A stretch of 64,000 nucleotides of DNA from Paenibacillus sp. 32352 (GCF_002042965.1 NZ_MZNT01000005.1:1-64000), one strand, 5' to 3'. Numbered from the stretch's first letter, positions 8,399-17,609 are shown. Translations and numbers: made by a program. The notes: generated by a model not told the origin, from the letters alone.

Positions 8399-9406
8399 TC
8401 ACAAAGAGTCGTGGGTCGCCGGCGATAATTCAATATCTCCGGAATACCACAGAGTCATGCTGCCGTCAGGCAGACGAACGGATAAAGCGCCGGAATCATC
8501 GATTCCAACCGCATAGCCCACGGCTTGTCCTCTTGGCGTATGACAAGTGATCGTGCGATGCAAGGATACGCTTAGCGCCTCCCATAGCAGCTTGATGGGG
8601 CCAAAGCCTTGTTCATGATACAGATCATAGACCAGCTCCAGCTCCTTTAGAAATTGGCACAAAATCTCGGTCCGGTCCCATTTCTTGCCTGACTCTATCG
8701 CAAGAGAAGTAGCTTTAGCCCGAAGTTCGTCATCCGGATAATCTTCTTGTGCGAGATTCACGCCGATCCCTATACCGGCAACCACATAGTGCAGATTCTC
8801 ATCCTCGGCACTAGACTCCAGCAAAATACCGCTTATCTTCTTCCCTTCAATTAAGAGGTCATTTGGCCATTTGATCCCGATAGGCAGTCCTGTTGACTGT
8901 CTTAATGAACGGCATAAAGCGACAGCAATAAGAAGAGTAAGCTGAGGGGTAAAATGCAGCGGGATGCGCGGTTTAAGAACCAGGCTCATCCATAGACCTT
9001 TCCCTTTGGGGGAATGCCATTTGCGGCCCAGCCTTCCCCTTCCCGCTGTCTGCAGCTCGGCAACGACGAGAGTACCTTCCTCCGCCCCTTGGGCGATTCG
9101 CTCGCGGGCCACAATCTGGGTGGAATCTACTTCGTCATAGTAAAACATCGTTCTTCCTAATACTTTGGTTTCCAACCGGTTCTGAATCGCTTGCACATCC
9201 AGCTTTTCCGGCTTGGAGGTAAGCCGATACCCTTTTCGGGAGACAGCCTCGAACTCATATCCTTCCTGTCGCAGTCTCTCGATATGCTTCCATATGGCGG
9301 TTCGGCTGCAGTTGAGCTTCGTGCTCAGCTCCTCACCCGAGAGAAATTGCTGAGGCTGGTCCTCAAATATTCGGATTAGTTGTTCATGGATTGACATCTT
9401 TATCAC
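8399..9406 (-). CDS. birA: Biotin-protein ligase / biotin operon repressor BirA
   Basis: 335 residues. Attaches biotin to carboxylase carrier domains through biotinyl-AMP, and in the holo form represses biotin genes. Seen: N-terminal winged helix (about 20-62, with LSTKLNCSRTAIWKHIERLR as the helix-turn-helix), the biotin/ATP loop GRGRLG (122-127) in the catalytic domain, KWPNDLL, and a C-terminal SH3-like domain. The GTG at 9406 overlaps the cca stop (ATGTGA); an ATG three codons on (9397) has a better distance to AGGA and is an equal alternative. Co-transcribed with cca. Confidence 0.95.
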   Translation of the reverse strand: MIKMSIHEQLIRIFEDQPQQFLSGEELSTKLNCSRTAIWKHIERLRQEGYEFEAVSRKGYRLTSKPEKLDVQAIQNRLETKVLGRTMFYYDEVDSTQIVARERIAQGAEEGTLVVAELQTAGRGRLGRKWHSPKGKGLWMSLVLKPRIPLHFTPQLTLLIAVALCRSLRQSTGLPIGIKWPNDLLIEGKKISGILLESSAEDENLHYVVAGIGIGVNLAQEDYPDDELRAKATSLAIESGKKWDRTEILCQFLKELELVYDLYHEQGFGPIKLLWEALSVSLHRTITCHTPRGQAVGYAVGIDDSGALSVRLPDGSMTLWYSGDIELSPATHDSL

Positions 9407-10683
9407 ATTCCTGAAGAGTAATGTTCTTTATAAATCTGCTCCGCTCTATCCAGCAGAACGTCCTTTTCATTAGCCAGGGAACCTAACGCCGCTTCCCTCA
9501 AGAGCTGCTGAAGCACGTTAGCGACCCATGGTCCCGCCGGTACAGCCATGCGGCTGATAACTTCTCCCCCGCTGATATGCAGGCCGGACAGCTTGTCTAC
9601 CGGGATTTCTTCCAGCCAATGCAGTCCTTGCTGACCCAGAATACGGCCCGCAGAACCTCTCAATCCTTTGTTCTCCGAAGCCGCCGGATCAACCGTTAAA
9701 ATGTGCGCCAAGGTTATCATCGCGTCCTGGCCGTATTGAATTACCGCCAGCTTCCACTGCCGTTCCAGCTCCTCAATGGAGCCAGAGCCAAGCCCACTCG
9801 CCATGAACTCCGCGGCAGCTAACGGCAGCTTGACAGCATCAACCTGCTGCTTGGAAAATGTCAGCTGACGAAGTTCTTCTTCAGCTGATTGCTGTTCAGC
9901 TTCCAATAGGAGGTAAAGATATGCCCAGCACTCTATTGGAGTGTTCAACTGGGAGACATTGTTCAGCTTGGTCACCTTATGGATCCCGGCCAGCAGCAGC
10001 GGAATTTTCGTGTGCTGCAATAGTTGACTGGAAGCCAAAAGCTCCAATGCGAGGCTAGGCGAAGCGCCCGACATCATGCGCTCCAGCTCCATTCTGACGC
10101 GCTCCATTGCAATATGCTTTAGCAAAGGAGCATTGTCCAGCAAGGCGGCCCAAGTTCGCTCTTCTATGCTTAATTGATATTCCGCCGCAAAACGAACGCA
10201 GCGCAGCATCCGAAGAGCATCCTCCTGGAACCGTTCGCCCGCTTCGCCTACGCACCGAAGTATACCATTGCTAAGATCCTCCATTCCGTGGAAGGGATCC
10301 AGCAGTCTTCCCTCGTGGTCTATGGCCATTGCATTCATAGTAAAATCTCTTCTCTGCAGGTCCTCAACCAGGCTATCTATGTACTGAACCTCCGTGGGTC
10401 TCCTGTAATTCTCATAGGCGTCTTCTTTGCGGAAGGTCGTTACTTCATAAGGCTGCCCGTCGATAACTACCGTAACCGTTCCGTGCTGAAGTCCGGTCGG
10501 AATCGTTCTTGCAAACAGCCGTTCCACGCGTTCGGGTAACGCTGATGTCGCAATATCATAGTCCTTAACCCGTCTGTTCAACTGCTTGTCACGTACGCAG
10601 CCCCCAACCAGATAAGCCTCGTATCCGTTATCCAGAAGCGTTTCAATAATCGTAAAAGCTCCTTGCTCTAGCGAATCCTTCAT
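9403..10683 (-). CDS. cca: CCA-adding tRNA nucleotidyltransferase
   Basis: About 426 residues. Adds or repairs the 3' CCA of tRNAs. Class II features: LVGGCVRD at 25-32, the metal-binding D41-x-D43 in KDYDIATSALP, RRDFTMNAMA, and DPFHGMEDL followed by the helical body that selects C or A. The ATG at 10683 is chosen because GGAGG lies seven bases before it; a TTG seven codons upstream, which would overlap bshA, has no such site. The Bacillus-type single-enzyme CCA adder. Sits between bshA and birA in one run of close genes. Confidence 0.96.
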   Translation of the reverse strand: MKDSLEQGAFTIIETLLDNGYEAYLVGGCVRDKQLNRRVKDYDIATSALPERVERLFARTIPTGLQHGTVTVVIDGQPYEVTTFRKEDAYENYRRPTEVQYIDSLVEDLQRRDFTMNAMAIDHEGRLLDPFHGMEDLSNGILRCVGEAGERFQEDALRMLRCVRFAAEYQLSIEERTWAALLDNAPLLKHIAMERVRMELERMMSGASPSLALELLASSQLLQHTKIPLLLAGIHKVTKLNNVSQLNTPIECWAYLYLLLEAEQQSAEEELRQLTFSKQQVDAVKLPLAAAEFMASGLGSGSIEELERQWKLAVIQYGQDAMITLAHILTVDPAASENKGLRGSAGRILGQQGLHWLEEIPVDKLSGLHISGGEVISRMAVPAGPWVANVLQQLLREAALGSLANEKDVLLDRAEQIYKEHYSSGM

Positions 10684-10697
10684 GCCGATCCTCCGTA

Positions 10698-11867
10698 TTA
10701 ACAATTCAGTGGCTTTTTCTTCAATTCATCCGGCAGCGGACGCTCGAGGACACGATAATAGATTTCTTCATATTGCCGAGTAATAATATCATTACAGAAG
10801 GTATAGCGCGCTCTGTGCAGACAAGCTTCCTTCATTCGCTCATACATGGCTTGATCCGTCAGCAGGCTCCTTGTATATTGAGCCATTTGCTCGACATCAC
10901 CGATATTCGCCAAGAAACCGGTTTCTCCATGAGTGATCAGCTCCGGAATGCCTCCGGCATTGGAAGCAACAGTAGGAACTCCGCATGCCATCGCTTCCAG
11001 AGCCACGAGGCCGAAGCTTTCCTTCTCCGAAGGCAGCAGCATGACATCACTGAGAGACAGCAATTGGGCTACGTCATCTTGCTTTCCACAGAACGAAACC
11101 CGGTCCAATAATCCGCGTTCCTTGACTTGGCACAGCACCTTGGATAGCTCCGGTCCCTCGCCGACAAACAATAGCCTGGACGGTACGTCTTTGCTGACGC
11201 GGTCGAAAATGTCCACAACATCGGTAACCCGCTTGACAGGCCGGAAATTAGAAATATGAATTAATATTTTTTCATCAGGATGGGCAAATTCCTTGCGCAG
11301 AGCAGCAACATCCCGAGGATAATATACTCTTTTATCAACAAAATTATAGGCCAGATCAATCGGCTTCTCAATCGATAACAGCTTTCGGGTTTCTTGTATC
11401 AAATCCTGCGATACGGCCGTAACCGCATCACTTCGATTGATCGCATATCGGATCAGATCACTTAATGATTCGTCCTGGGCTAATACGGTAATATCCGTTC
11501 CATGCAGCGTCGTCACAACCTTAATCCGGTCATTGACCATCTGCTTGGCGAGCAGAGCGCATACCGCGTGAGGAATCGCATAATGAACATGAAGCAGATC
11601 CAATTCCTGATGCTGGATCACCTGAGCCAGCTTGCTGGCCAGAGACAGATCATACGGAGGATATTTAAATACATAATAATCATTAACTTCCACTTCATGA
11701 TAAAATATATTTTTATCGAACTTTCCTAGACGGAAAGGCATGCTATGCGTAATAAAATGAACCTCATGACCTTTTTCGGCAAGCAGCTTGCCGAGCTCAG
11801 TCGCAACAACACCTGAACCGCCCAGCGTAGGATAACAGGTGATGCCAATTTTTAACCGTTCCTTCAC
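10698..11867 (-). CDS. bshA: N-acetylglucosaminyl-malate synthase BshA
   Basis: 389 residues. Glycosyltransferase family 4 enzyme that joins N-acetylglucosamine from UDP-GlcNAc to L-malate, first step of bacillithiol, the low-molecular-weight thiol of many Firmicutes. Seen: GSGVVATELGKLLAEKGHEVHFIT at the N-terminus, HVHYAIPHA, and the C-terminal EKESFGLVALEAMACGVPTV with the paired glutamates that bind the sugar nucleotide. GTG start at 11867 behind GGGAGG. The next gene upstream is bshB1, so two of the three pathway steps lie together; bshC is not in the window. Confidence 0.96.
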   Translation of the reverse strand: MKERLKIGITCYPTLGGSGVVATELGKLLAEKGHEVHFITHSMPFRLGKFDKNIFYHEVEVNDYYVFKYPPYDLSLASKLAQVIQHQELDLLHVHYAIPHAVCALLAKQMVNDRIKVVTTLHGTDITVLAQDESLSDLIRYAINRSDAVTAVSQDLIQETRKLLSIEKPIDLAYNFVDKRVYYPRDVAALRKEFAHPDEKILIHISNFRPVKRVTDVVDIFDRVSKDVPSRLLFVGEGPELSKVLCQVKERGLLDRVSFCGKQDDVAQLLSLSDVMLLPSEKESFGLVALEAMACGVPTVASNAGGIPELITHGETGFLANIGDVEQMAQYTRSLLTDQAMYERMKEACLHRARYTFCNDIITRQYEEIYYRVLERPLPDELKKKPLNC

Positions 11868-11893
11868 ACGGCTTCCTCCCTTGCCTTTTCGTA

Positions 11894-12592
11894 TTAAAAT
11901 AAGTCAACCATATAAGGTAACTTAGTGATGAAGCCTTCTGCATAAGGGATCATTTTCTTTTGACCTAACATTCGGTCCTTGGCTTCCACTCTCTCCAGAT
12001 AGCCCTGATTTAGCGGAGTTTGCACAAAATCATTGTTCGCGCCCACCGCTTCGAATTGAGTCCGGTAAGCCTTTAGCGCTTCCATCTTATTCTCATGGCA
12101 ATCTGAAATATCGACCAGAAGATCGGACTCGGCGACATCGTTGATAAAATAAAAATACAATTGGTCTACTGTATGCGACGGCGTATCCGGTTCATACCTG
12201 CGAAGCTTGGCATTAAATACCGCTTCTTGTACCAGCTTGCTGCAGGCTATATGGTCCGGGTGCCGATCCTCCCAATACGGGGCAAATACGATTTTGGGCT
12301 TGTACTTGCGAATTTCTCTCGTAATCGCGGCTATCGGCTCAGGTCCGATCCATAACCCGCGGTCTGGCAATCCCAGATTGCTCCGCACAGATAGCTTCAA
12401 GATCTCGGAAGCCTTGGCCGCTTCCTGCTGCCGAATCTCTACGGTACCATTCGAAGACATCTCGGCATAAGTCAAATCGCATATTCCTACACGATAGCCT
12501 GCCGCCGTGTGCTTATAAATCGTTCCGCCCATTCCGATCTCCGCATCGTCGGGATGCGCGCCAAAGATAAGAATATCCAGTGTCTCGGTCAT
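11894..12592 (-). CDS. bshB1: Bacillithiol deacetylase BshB1
   Basis: 232 residues, LmbE/PIG-L family zinc hydrolase. Removes the acetyl group from N-acetylglucosaminyl-malate, second step of bacillithiol. Metal ligands are visible in GAHPDDAE (H13, D16) and in [16 protein letters not shown] near 109-124. Its ATG overlaps the mgsA stop (GAATGA), so the two are translationally coupled; bshA follows 26 bases on. Length and neighbours make BshB1 more likely than the paralogue BshB2. Confidence 0.95.
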   Translation of the reverse strand: MTETLDILIFGAHPDDAEIGMGGTIYKHTAAGYRVGICDLTYAEMSSNGTVEIRQQEAAKASEILKLSVRSNLGLPDRGLWIGPEPIAAITREIRKYKPKIVFAPYWEDRHPDHIACSKLVQEAVFNAKLRRYEPDTPSHTVDQLYFYFINDVAESDLLVDISDCHENKMEALKAYRTQFEAVGANNDFVQTPLNQGYLERVEAKDRMLGQKKMIPYAEGFITKLPYMVDLF

Positions 12593-13014
12593 TCGTCGAT
12601 ACCCGGCTTATATTTATGTACCAGCTCTCTCCAGGCAAAATCGCCGCGATCAAGCGCCTTTACCAAAATTTCCGCAGTCGCAATATTGGTTGCTACCGGG
12701 ATTCCTTGTACGTCGCATAAACGAAGCAATGCAATAATATCGGGCTCGTGAGGCTGTGCCATTAACGGATCCCGCAAGAAAATGATCAGATCCATCTCAT
12801 TGGTTGCGACCATGGCTCCAATCTGCTGGTCTCCCCCAAGGGGACCCGACATGAAACGATGCACCTGCAATTGCGTATTTTCCATAATACGTGTACCTGT
12901 AGTCCCAGTAGCGAATAATTCATGATGTGAGAATACAGTCTCGTACGCTGTTACGAAGTTTACCATCTCTTCTTTTTTTCTATCGTGTGCGATCAACGCA
13001 ATTTTTAAAGACAT
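12589..13014 (-). CDS. mgsA: Methylglyoxal synthase MgsA
   Basis: 141 residues. Converts dihydroxyacetone phosphate to methylglyoxal and phosphate, a bypass when sugar phosphates pile up. All catalytic residues known from the E. coli enzyme can be matched: D62 ([10 protein letters not shown]), D82 (RDPL), H89 and D92 (QPHEPD). N-terminal ALIAHDRKK is also typical. It overlaps bshB1 by four bases; pairing with bacillithiol genes makes sense because bacillithiol helps detoxify methylglyoxal. Confidence 0.97.
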   Translation of the reverse strand: MSLKIALIAHDRKKEEMVNFVTAYETVFSHHELFATGTTGTRIMENTQLQVHRFMSGPLGGDQQIGAMVATNEMDLIIFLRDPLMAQPHEPDIIALLRLCDVQGIPVATNIATAEILVKALDRGDFAWRELVHKYKPGIDE

Positions 13015-13099
13015 TGTCTACCTGCTCCTTCGCATTACTTACAAAACAAGGACATAGAACCCCTAATCGCGGATTCCAAAGTCCTTTGTCCGTTAAAGT

Positions 13100-13903
13100 T
13101 TAATCTATAAAATGTTCAAAGCCGTACACCATACCTGTAAATTCCATAACCTTTTTAACGGCTACATTGACGCCAGGCATGTAACCGGCACGATCGTAAG
13201 AATCATGACGAATTTTCAATGTTTGTCCGAAGGCTCCGAATATAACCTCCTGCTGAGCGAATACACCTGGCAGGCGCACGCTATGTATTCTGAACCCATT
13301 GTATAATCCGCCGCGCGAACCTTCAATAGTTTCTTCCTCATTCGGATTGCCTTGGCGCAGCTCTTGGCGATTTTGCGAAATAAGCTCTGCCGTTTTGACA
13401 GCCGTGCCCGATGGAGCATCCAGCTTTTGGTCGCCATGATACTCAATTATTTCCAAGTGAGGCATATATTTTGCAGCTTGAGCAGCAAATTTCATCATTA
13501 ATATAGCGCCGATGGAGAAATTCGGAGCAATAATGCCACCAATGCCCTGCTGCTTGCATTGCTCGTCCAAGTTTTCAATATCCTGCGGAGTGAAACCGGT
13601 GGTTCCCATGACAGGACGGACCTTGTGGCGGATAGCCAATGCTGTATGCTGAAATGCCGACTGCGGCGTTGTGAAATCAACCAGCACATCCGGCTTTCCC
13701 TCAACTAAAGCCATCTCCAGGTCATTGCTCATCAGAATGCCGCAAGGGTCCAGGCCTACAAGACGACCCGCATCCAGCTTGGGATCGGAGGTACGGCTGA
13801 CTGCCGCTACCAATTCCAGCTCCGGATCCTGCAATACCATCTTCACTACCTCGCGGCCCATTCTTCCGCTAGCACCCGCTACCGCCACTCGAATTCGACT
13901 CAT
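13100..13903 (-). CDS. dapB: 4-hydroxy-tetrahydrodipicolinate reductase DapB
   Basis: About 267 residues. NAD(P)H-dependent reductase of the diaminopimelate/lysine pathway, which also feeds dipicolinate for spores. Seen: Rossmann start IRVAVAGASGRMGREVV, GTTGF in the middle, the catalytic stretch EIIEYHGDQKLDAPSGTA with His and Lys, and the C-terminal RAGYMPGV. The ATG at 13903 with AAAGGAAAG upstream is preferred to a GTG eight codons earlier. A weak hairpin in the 85-base gap before mgsA may be a terminator. Confidence 0.97.
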   Translation of the reverse strand: MSRIRVAVAGASGRMGREVVKMVLQDPELELVAAVSRTSDPKLDAGRLVGLDPCGILMSNDLEMALVEGKPDVLVDFTTPQSAFQHTALAIRHKVRPVMGTTGFTPQDIENLDEQCKQQGIGGIIAPNFSIGAILMMKFAAQAAKYMPHLEIIEYHGDQKLDAPSGTAVKTAELISQNRQELRQGNPNEEETIEGSRGGLYNGFRIHSVRLPGVFAQQEVIFGAFGQTLKIRHDSYDRAGYMPGVNVAVKKVMEFTGMVYGFEHFID

Positions 13904-13943
13904 ATCTTTCTCTTTCCTTTCATTCACCCATAATAAGTTGCCG

Positions 13944-14459
13944 CTATGATTTCATATATTGCTTCAATTGTTGTCTGTACTGCTCCAGCAGTTCAATTCC
14001 CATTTCATGCTGCGGATCCAGCTTCAATAGCTCTCTTATGGCCTGAATGGCCAAGCTGTACTCCTTCACATGCGAATAGGCAATCCCCAGCATCAAATAC
14101 GCTTCCGAGGACAAGGAATCCAAAGCCACAGCCTGCTTTAACAAAGCGATGGCTATCCAGGCTTTATCTTCGGAATCATCTATATATAGCTCCGCTTTCT
14201 GAACGATCTCCTTGGCCTTTAAATGCTGAAGGTGGTAATGATAGTGCTCCTCCTCAGGGTCCAATCGGATTGCCTGTTCGGCATGCTCGATCGCTTTACT
14301 TAACTTGTTGCTTCTGGCATAAGTAATAGACAATCTATAATGATAAGAGGCGTTGTCAGGCTCCAATGCTATCGCCTGATCAAACCATTCCATTGCCAGT
14401 TCAAAGTCATGGTTTAGAATGGCTTCGTACGCTTTCTTGATCAGCTCTTTTCCGTTCAA
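13944..14459 (-). CDS. TPR-repeat protein
   Basis: About 171 residues made almost wholly of tetratricopeptide repeats: blocks such as YEAILNHDFELAMEWFDQAI, YRLSITYARSNKLSKAIEHA, and LGIAYSHVKEYSLAIQAIRE at a 34-residue period. Cytosolic and unrelated in sequence to the other TPR protein at 5177. TTG at 14459 is chosen because the GGAGG upstream lies nine bases away; a GTG three codons earlier abuts that site. Between a MazG-like gene and dapB on the same strand. Role unknown; TPRs point to protein binding. Confidence 0.8.
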   Translation of the reverse strand: MNGKELIKKAYEAILNHDFELAMEWFDQAIALEPDNASYHYRLSITYARSNKLSKAIEHAEQAIRLDPEEEHYHYHLQHLKAKEIVQKAELYIDDSEDKAWIAIALLKQAVALDSLSSEAYLMLGIAYSHVKEYSLAIQAIRELLKLDPQHEMGIELLEQYRQQLKQYMKS

Positions 14460-14507
14460 CCGCCCCACCCTCCTTTATGAAAAAGGTGATGGTACAGCAT
14501 ATGACCC

Positions 14508-14846
14508 TTACTCGTTATCGGTGTTTATTTTCGTCCATCGGTTCGCATCTCGGGTCTGAAATTTATGCATGATCTTATCATGTGCCTCTGTCAGATCAAT
14601 GCCAAGAGAATTCGCGAAGCAGATGGTTATAAACAAAATATCTCCAAGCTCCAATTCAATAGAATTATCCTCTTCTGACGCCTTTTTGGGCTTTTCACCG
14701 AATTGGTGATTCACCTCACGGGCCAGCTCGCCTACTTCTTCCGTCATACGTGCAAGCATGGAGAGAGGGCTGAAATATCCTTCTTTAAATTGCGATATGT
14801 AGCGGTCCACTTCCTGCTGCAGCTCTTTCAACGAACGTTCTGCCAT
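14508..14846 (-). CDS. ypjD: MazG-like nucleotide pyrophosphohydrolase (YpjD type)
   Basis: About 112 residues, one MazG domain. These enzymes split nucleoside triphosphates to the monophosphate and pyrophosphate. Metal-binding acidic residues are visible in TEEVGELAREV (E-E-x-x-E) and in LELGDILFITICFANSLGIDL (E-x-x-D). The ATG at 14846 has GGTGAGG eight bases upstream; an ATG 13 codons earlier has none. Position next to dapB and close to ypjC/B/A is that of B. subtilis ypjD as I recall it. Substrate not predictable from sequence. Confidence 0.88.
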   Translation of the reverse strand: MAERSLKELQQEVDRYISQFKEGYFSPLSMLARMTEEVGELAREVNHQFGEKPKKASEEDNSIELELGDILFITICFANSLGIDLTEAHDKIMHKFQTRDANRWTKINTDNE

Positions 14847-15037
14847 TTTGTCATCCTCACCAGCCTTGTCCATAACTATATCCATACCATACTACATATT
14901 GATTCCAATTACCATGTTATCGCAAACATCTAGGGATGACAAATTTTTTTTTGCCAAAAGATAAGGTATACTAGATAAAATCTTGCAGCAGAAGAAGGCA
15001 CTTATCGATCATTTTATGCCAGGGAGGCTATGTTTTT

Positions 15038-15907
15038 ATGGTATCCGAAAACCTGATTCAGAGGGCAAAGAGCTTCTTGCCTATCATGCTGGGTACAGCC
15101 ATTTATGCGTTCGGCTTGCATTATTTTGTCATTTCCAACGAATTGATGGAAGGTGGAATCACAGGCATTGCACTGCTGCTAAACTATATCTTTCACTTCC
15201 CGCCTTCTGTGACGACGCTGGTCATTAACATCCCCTTATTTTATGTTGGACTTAAGGTGCTCGGCAAGCAGACCATGATCAATACGATCGTCGGAACGGT
15301 CTCCCTTTCCTTTTTTCTATGGATTATGGAACAGCTGATTCACAGCGGGTGGCTCGTTCCTTTTCGCTCTGAGCACGATTACTTTCTGGCTACAGCTTAC
15401 GCAGGGGTAACCTTGGGAGTTGGATTAGGCTTGGTGTTTCGGAACGGGGGTACAACAGGAGGGTCGGATATTATAGCGACCATCGGTAAAAGGTACTTGG
15501 GCTGGAGCATGGGCCAAGTGGTGCTTGCCTTTGATTGTCTTGTCATCGGCTCGTCCTTCTTCTTCATTCCGAAAGAAAAAATCTTGTACACCTTCGTGGT
15601 CGTTTTTATTACATCCAAAGTTATCGACATCATAATTGAGGGAGCTTACGCGGCAAGAGCATTTACTATCATAACCGATCAAGCGGAGGAAATTGCCGCC
15701 AAAATAACAGAAACCATGGATCGTGGGGCAACCTTGATTCCGGCAGTAGGAGCTTTCTCCAAAACACATAAGCATATGGTTTACTGCGTGGTGTACCGTC
15801 AAGAAATGAAAAAGCTTAAAGACCTCGCCCGTTCCATCGATCCTCGCGCTTTTATCATCATTAACGAGGTACACGACGTAGTCGGTGAAGGCTTTAAGCC
15901 GGAGTAA
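15038..15907 (+). CDS. ypjC: YitT-family membrane protein (YpjC-like)
   Basis: 289 residues and the only convincing plus-strand gene of the window. Five to six hydrophobic helices in the first 190 residues (for example AIYAFGLHYFVI and VTTLVINIPLFYVGL), with the family motif GLVFRNGGTTGGSDIIA near 133-149. A soluble C-terminal DUF2179 domain follows, with ITDQAEEIAAKITETMDRGAT. Function unknown; some relatives are suspected transporters. AGGGAGG lies 11 bases before the ATG. Neighbours ypjD, ypjB and ypjA match the B. subtilis order, but this gene is turned against them and ends four bases before the ypjB stop. Confidence 0.9.
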   Translation: MVSENLIQRAKSFLPIMLGTAIYAFGLHYFVISNELMEGGITGIALLLNYIFHFPPSVTTLVINIPLFYVGLKVLGKQTMINTIVGTVSLSFFLWIMEQLIHSGWLVPFRSEHDYFLATAYAGVTLGVGLGLVFRNGGTTGGSDIIATIGKRYLGWSMGQVVLAFDCLVIGSSFFFIPKEKILYTFVVVFITSKVIDIIIEGAYAARAFTIITDQAEEIAAKITETMDRGATLIPAVGAFSKTHKHMVYCVVYRQEMKKLKDLARSIDPRAFIIINEVHDVVGEGFKPE

Positions 15908-15910
15908 CGT

Positions 15911-16780
15911 TTATCTTTCTTCCTTTCTTCTGACAAGAACCATACCGTTGTCTTTTTTAGACAACCGCCAGCCTGCAAAGCCGAGGGCGGCCATAATGAC
16001 AGAAGCCATGACAAAAGTCCATAATATCGGGTTTCTATCGTCCACTACCGGTAGGAACGCGGTCGTATCCTTCTTCAAAAACAGCTTGTCTATGATTTGA
16101 TGAATGGCCGGCAGCAAATTCACTATCGGTTGGTACGGGGATTGCTCCGTCTTAATCTGTCCTGCAACAAACGTTACCAGGGAATCCAGCTTCTCTACAT
16201 CAGTTGGATCCCGGCTAATGAGAAGGCTTGGATGAATGATGGAAATATGCCGTTCAAAGCTTCCGACGTCTTTCTTGAAGTCGGCCAGTTTCTCGCTTTT
16301 TGCTGCCTGCTCGATTCCATTCAGATCTTCCTTCAGCAGCTTGTAATACTGAAGCCACATCGGCTGCTCAGGATGTGACAGAGCATCTGCAGCCAACCGG
16401 ATTTGTGCAGCTGCGACGACCCCTTCATCAGAAGAATAGCGGGTAGAGTTCAATAATCGTTTCCCTTGAGCGACGGCTTCGGTTAAGGCATTCAGCCCTT
16501 CTAGCGTCGTTAAACCTTCATAGCGAATAGTTGTCACCAAGTCGCTAACTTGCTGAATAACCGTACGGCCTCCCGTTATATCCCCCTGCATAACCTTTTT
16601 GTACATTTCATCTGCTGTTTGATTAAGCAGATCAACCCTCTCCAGCTGTTCTGTGGAAGGCTTAGGTTCGATAGACTCCTGCTTCGGCTTGTCCGTTTGC
16701 AGACATCCTGCCAGCAGCTGAATACATAAGAGCATAACCAGCATGAGGCCAATGCCTTTCCATGCACGATTAAACAACAT
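15911..16780 (-). CDS. ypjB: Sporulation protein YpjB, lipoprotein
   Basis: 289 residues. N-terminal lipoprotein signal with LLAGC at about 23-27, a long helical extracytoplasmic part, and one membrane span near the C-terminus (LWTFVMASVIMAALGFAGW) followed by basic residues. This two-ended membrane layout is that of YpjB, whose loss is reported to affect sporulation in B. subtilis. Start ATG at 16780 with GGAGGG 9 bases upstream, but that site lies inside a 13-bp perfect hairpin (16781-16820), so translation probably depends on the ribosome finishing ypjA. Convergent with ypjC. Confidence 0.87.
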   Translation of the reverse strand: MLFNRAWKGIGLMLVMLLCIQLLAGCLQTDKPKQESIEPKPSTEQLERVDLLNQTADEMYKKVMQGDITGGRTVIQQVSDLVTTIRYEGLTTLEGLNALTEAVAQGKRLLNSTRYSSDEGVVAAAQIRLAADALSHPEQPMWLQYYKLLKEDLNGIEQAAKSEKLADFKKDVGSFERHISIIHPSLLISRDPTDVEKLDSLVTFVAGQIKTEQSPYQPIVNLLPAIHQIIDKLFLKKDTTAFLPVVDDRNPILWTFVMASVIMAALGFAGWRLSKKDNGMVLVRRKEER

Positions 16781-16820
16781 TGGACATCCCTCCTACCATC
16801 ATCCTATGGAGGGATGTCCA
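16781..16820 (-). promoter_or_regulatory. Hairpin burying the ypjB ribosome site
   Basis: Perfect 13-bp inverted repeat (16781-16793 with 16808-16820) and a 14-base loop, directly in front of the ypjB ATG. The 3' arm contains the whole GGAGGG ribosome site. The 5' arm starts three bases behind the ypjA stop codon, so a ribosome ending ypjA, or reading a 17-codon frame that starts ATG right after that stop, would open it. No U-run, so it is not a terminator. Confidence 0.85.
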
Positions 16821-16823
16821 CAT

Positions 16824-17489
16824 TTAGACCTCTCGTTTAGCTAAAACTTGTCTTATCTTATAGATAATGAACGCAACAATGATACTAACGAAGCTTAATT
16901 CAATTGTAAATGAGGCAACGGCAGGAAGATCGTCCATCAAGGTTTCAGGCAGCCAAGGAAATACACCTTCAACATAGTCCATATAGTCATTACTCAGTGC
17001 CCAAATGCCCACAAGCAGGATCGGCCAAACACGATATGTATACAATCTCAAGTATAACAACGCCTCGGCAGCCATTCCAAGATGGGATATCGTCAGCATC
17101 CAATCCTGCCAGCTGACTTCACTGCCCTGGTACACCCCTGCCCAGATCATAGTGACAGCCCATATTCCATATTTAAAGGAAGTAATGACTGCAAACGCTT
17201 CTACAAAGCTTCGGAATGCACTCTGCTTAGGTTCAGCTATCCTTCCCTTATAGGAATCCACAAGAAGATAGACGAGAGTTCCCGTAAAGAACAAGCTTGC
17301 AGTCGGGCTATCCGGGACAAAAGGAAGGTAAGCTGCGGACATATTCTCTATTGTATATTCCATTTGCTTCCAGTACCATTCGTAGCCGTAAATCGTACCC
17401 AGAAAGTTGATCCAGAACAACGACCAAAGCATAAATCGGCTTCCCAGGAAAGCCTTGGAAAAATAGGTTCGAAGCGACATGCTAAGCAT
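16824..17489 (-). CDS. ypjA: DUF1405 membrane protein YpjA
   Basis: 221 residues, about six membrane helices (starting with FMLWSLFWINFLGTIYGY). Motifs typical of DUF1405: FIPDSP-like FVPDSPTASLFF near 55-68, the TSFKYGIW helix and HLGMAAEALLYL. Function unknown. Conserved next to qcrC in Bacillus and Paenibacillus, which hints at a link with the respiratory complex, but no direct evidence exists. GGGAGGT precedes the ATG by eight bases. Followed by the hairpin that controls ypjB. Confidence 0.88.
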   Translation of the reverse strand: MLSMSLRTYFSKAFLGSRFMLWSLFWINFLGTIYGYEWYWKQMEYTIENMSAAYLPFVPDSPTASLFFTGTLVYLLVDSYKGRIAEPKQSAFRSFVEAFAVITSFKYGIWAVTMIWAGVYQGSEVSWQDWMLTISHLGMAAEALLYLRLYTYRVWPILLVGIWALSNDYMDYVEGVFPWLPETLMDDLPAVASFTIELSFVSIIVAFIIYKIRQVLAKREV

Positions 17490-17571
17490 TGGGTTACCTC
17501 CCGCACATATGCATTGCTTTTATTTAATATTGAGGTCATTTAATTAGAGAAGTTGAACCTACTTATGCCGT

Positions 17572-17604
17572 AAAAAGACCTGACCGCAAGCAACGGTCAG
17601 GTCT
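17572..17604 (-). terminator. Terminator behind qcrC
   Basis: An 11-bp perfect stem (AGACCTGACCG/CGGTCAGGTCT, seven-base loop) and T5 on the minus strand, five bases after the qcrC stop. It closes the qcrABC operon; ypjA behind it needs its own promoter or read-through. Confidence 0.93.
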
Positions 17605-17609
17605 CTAAA

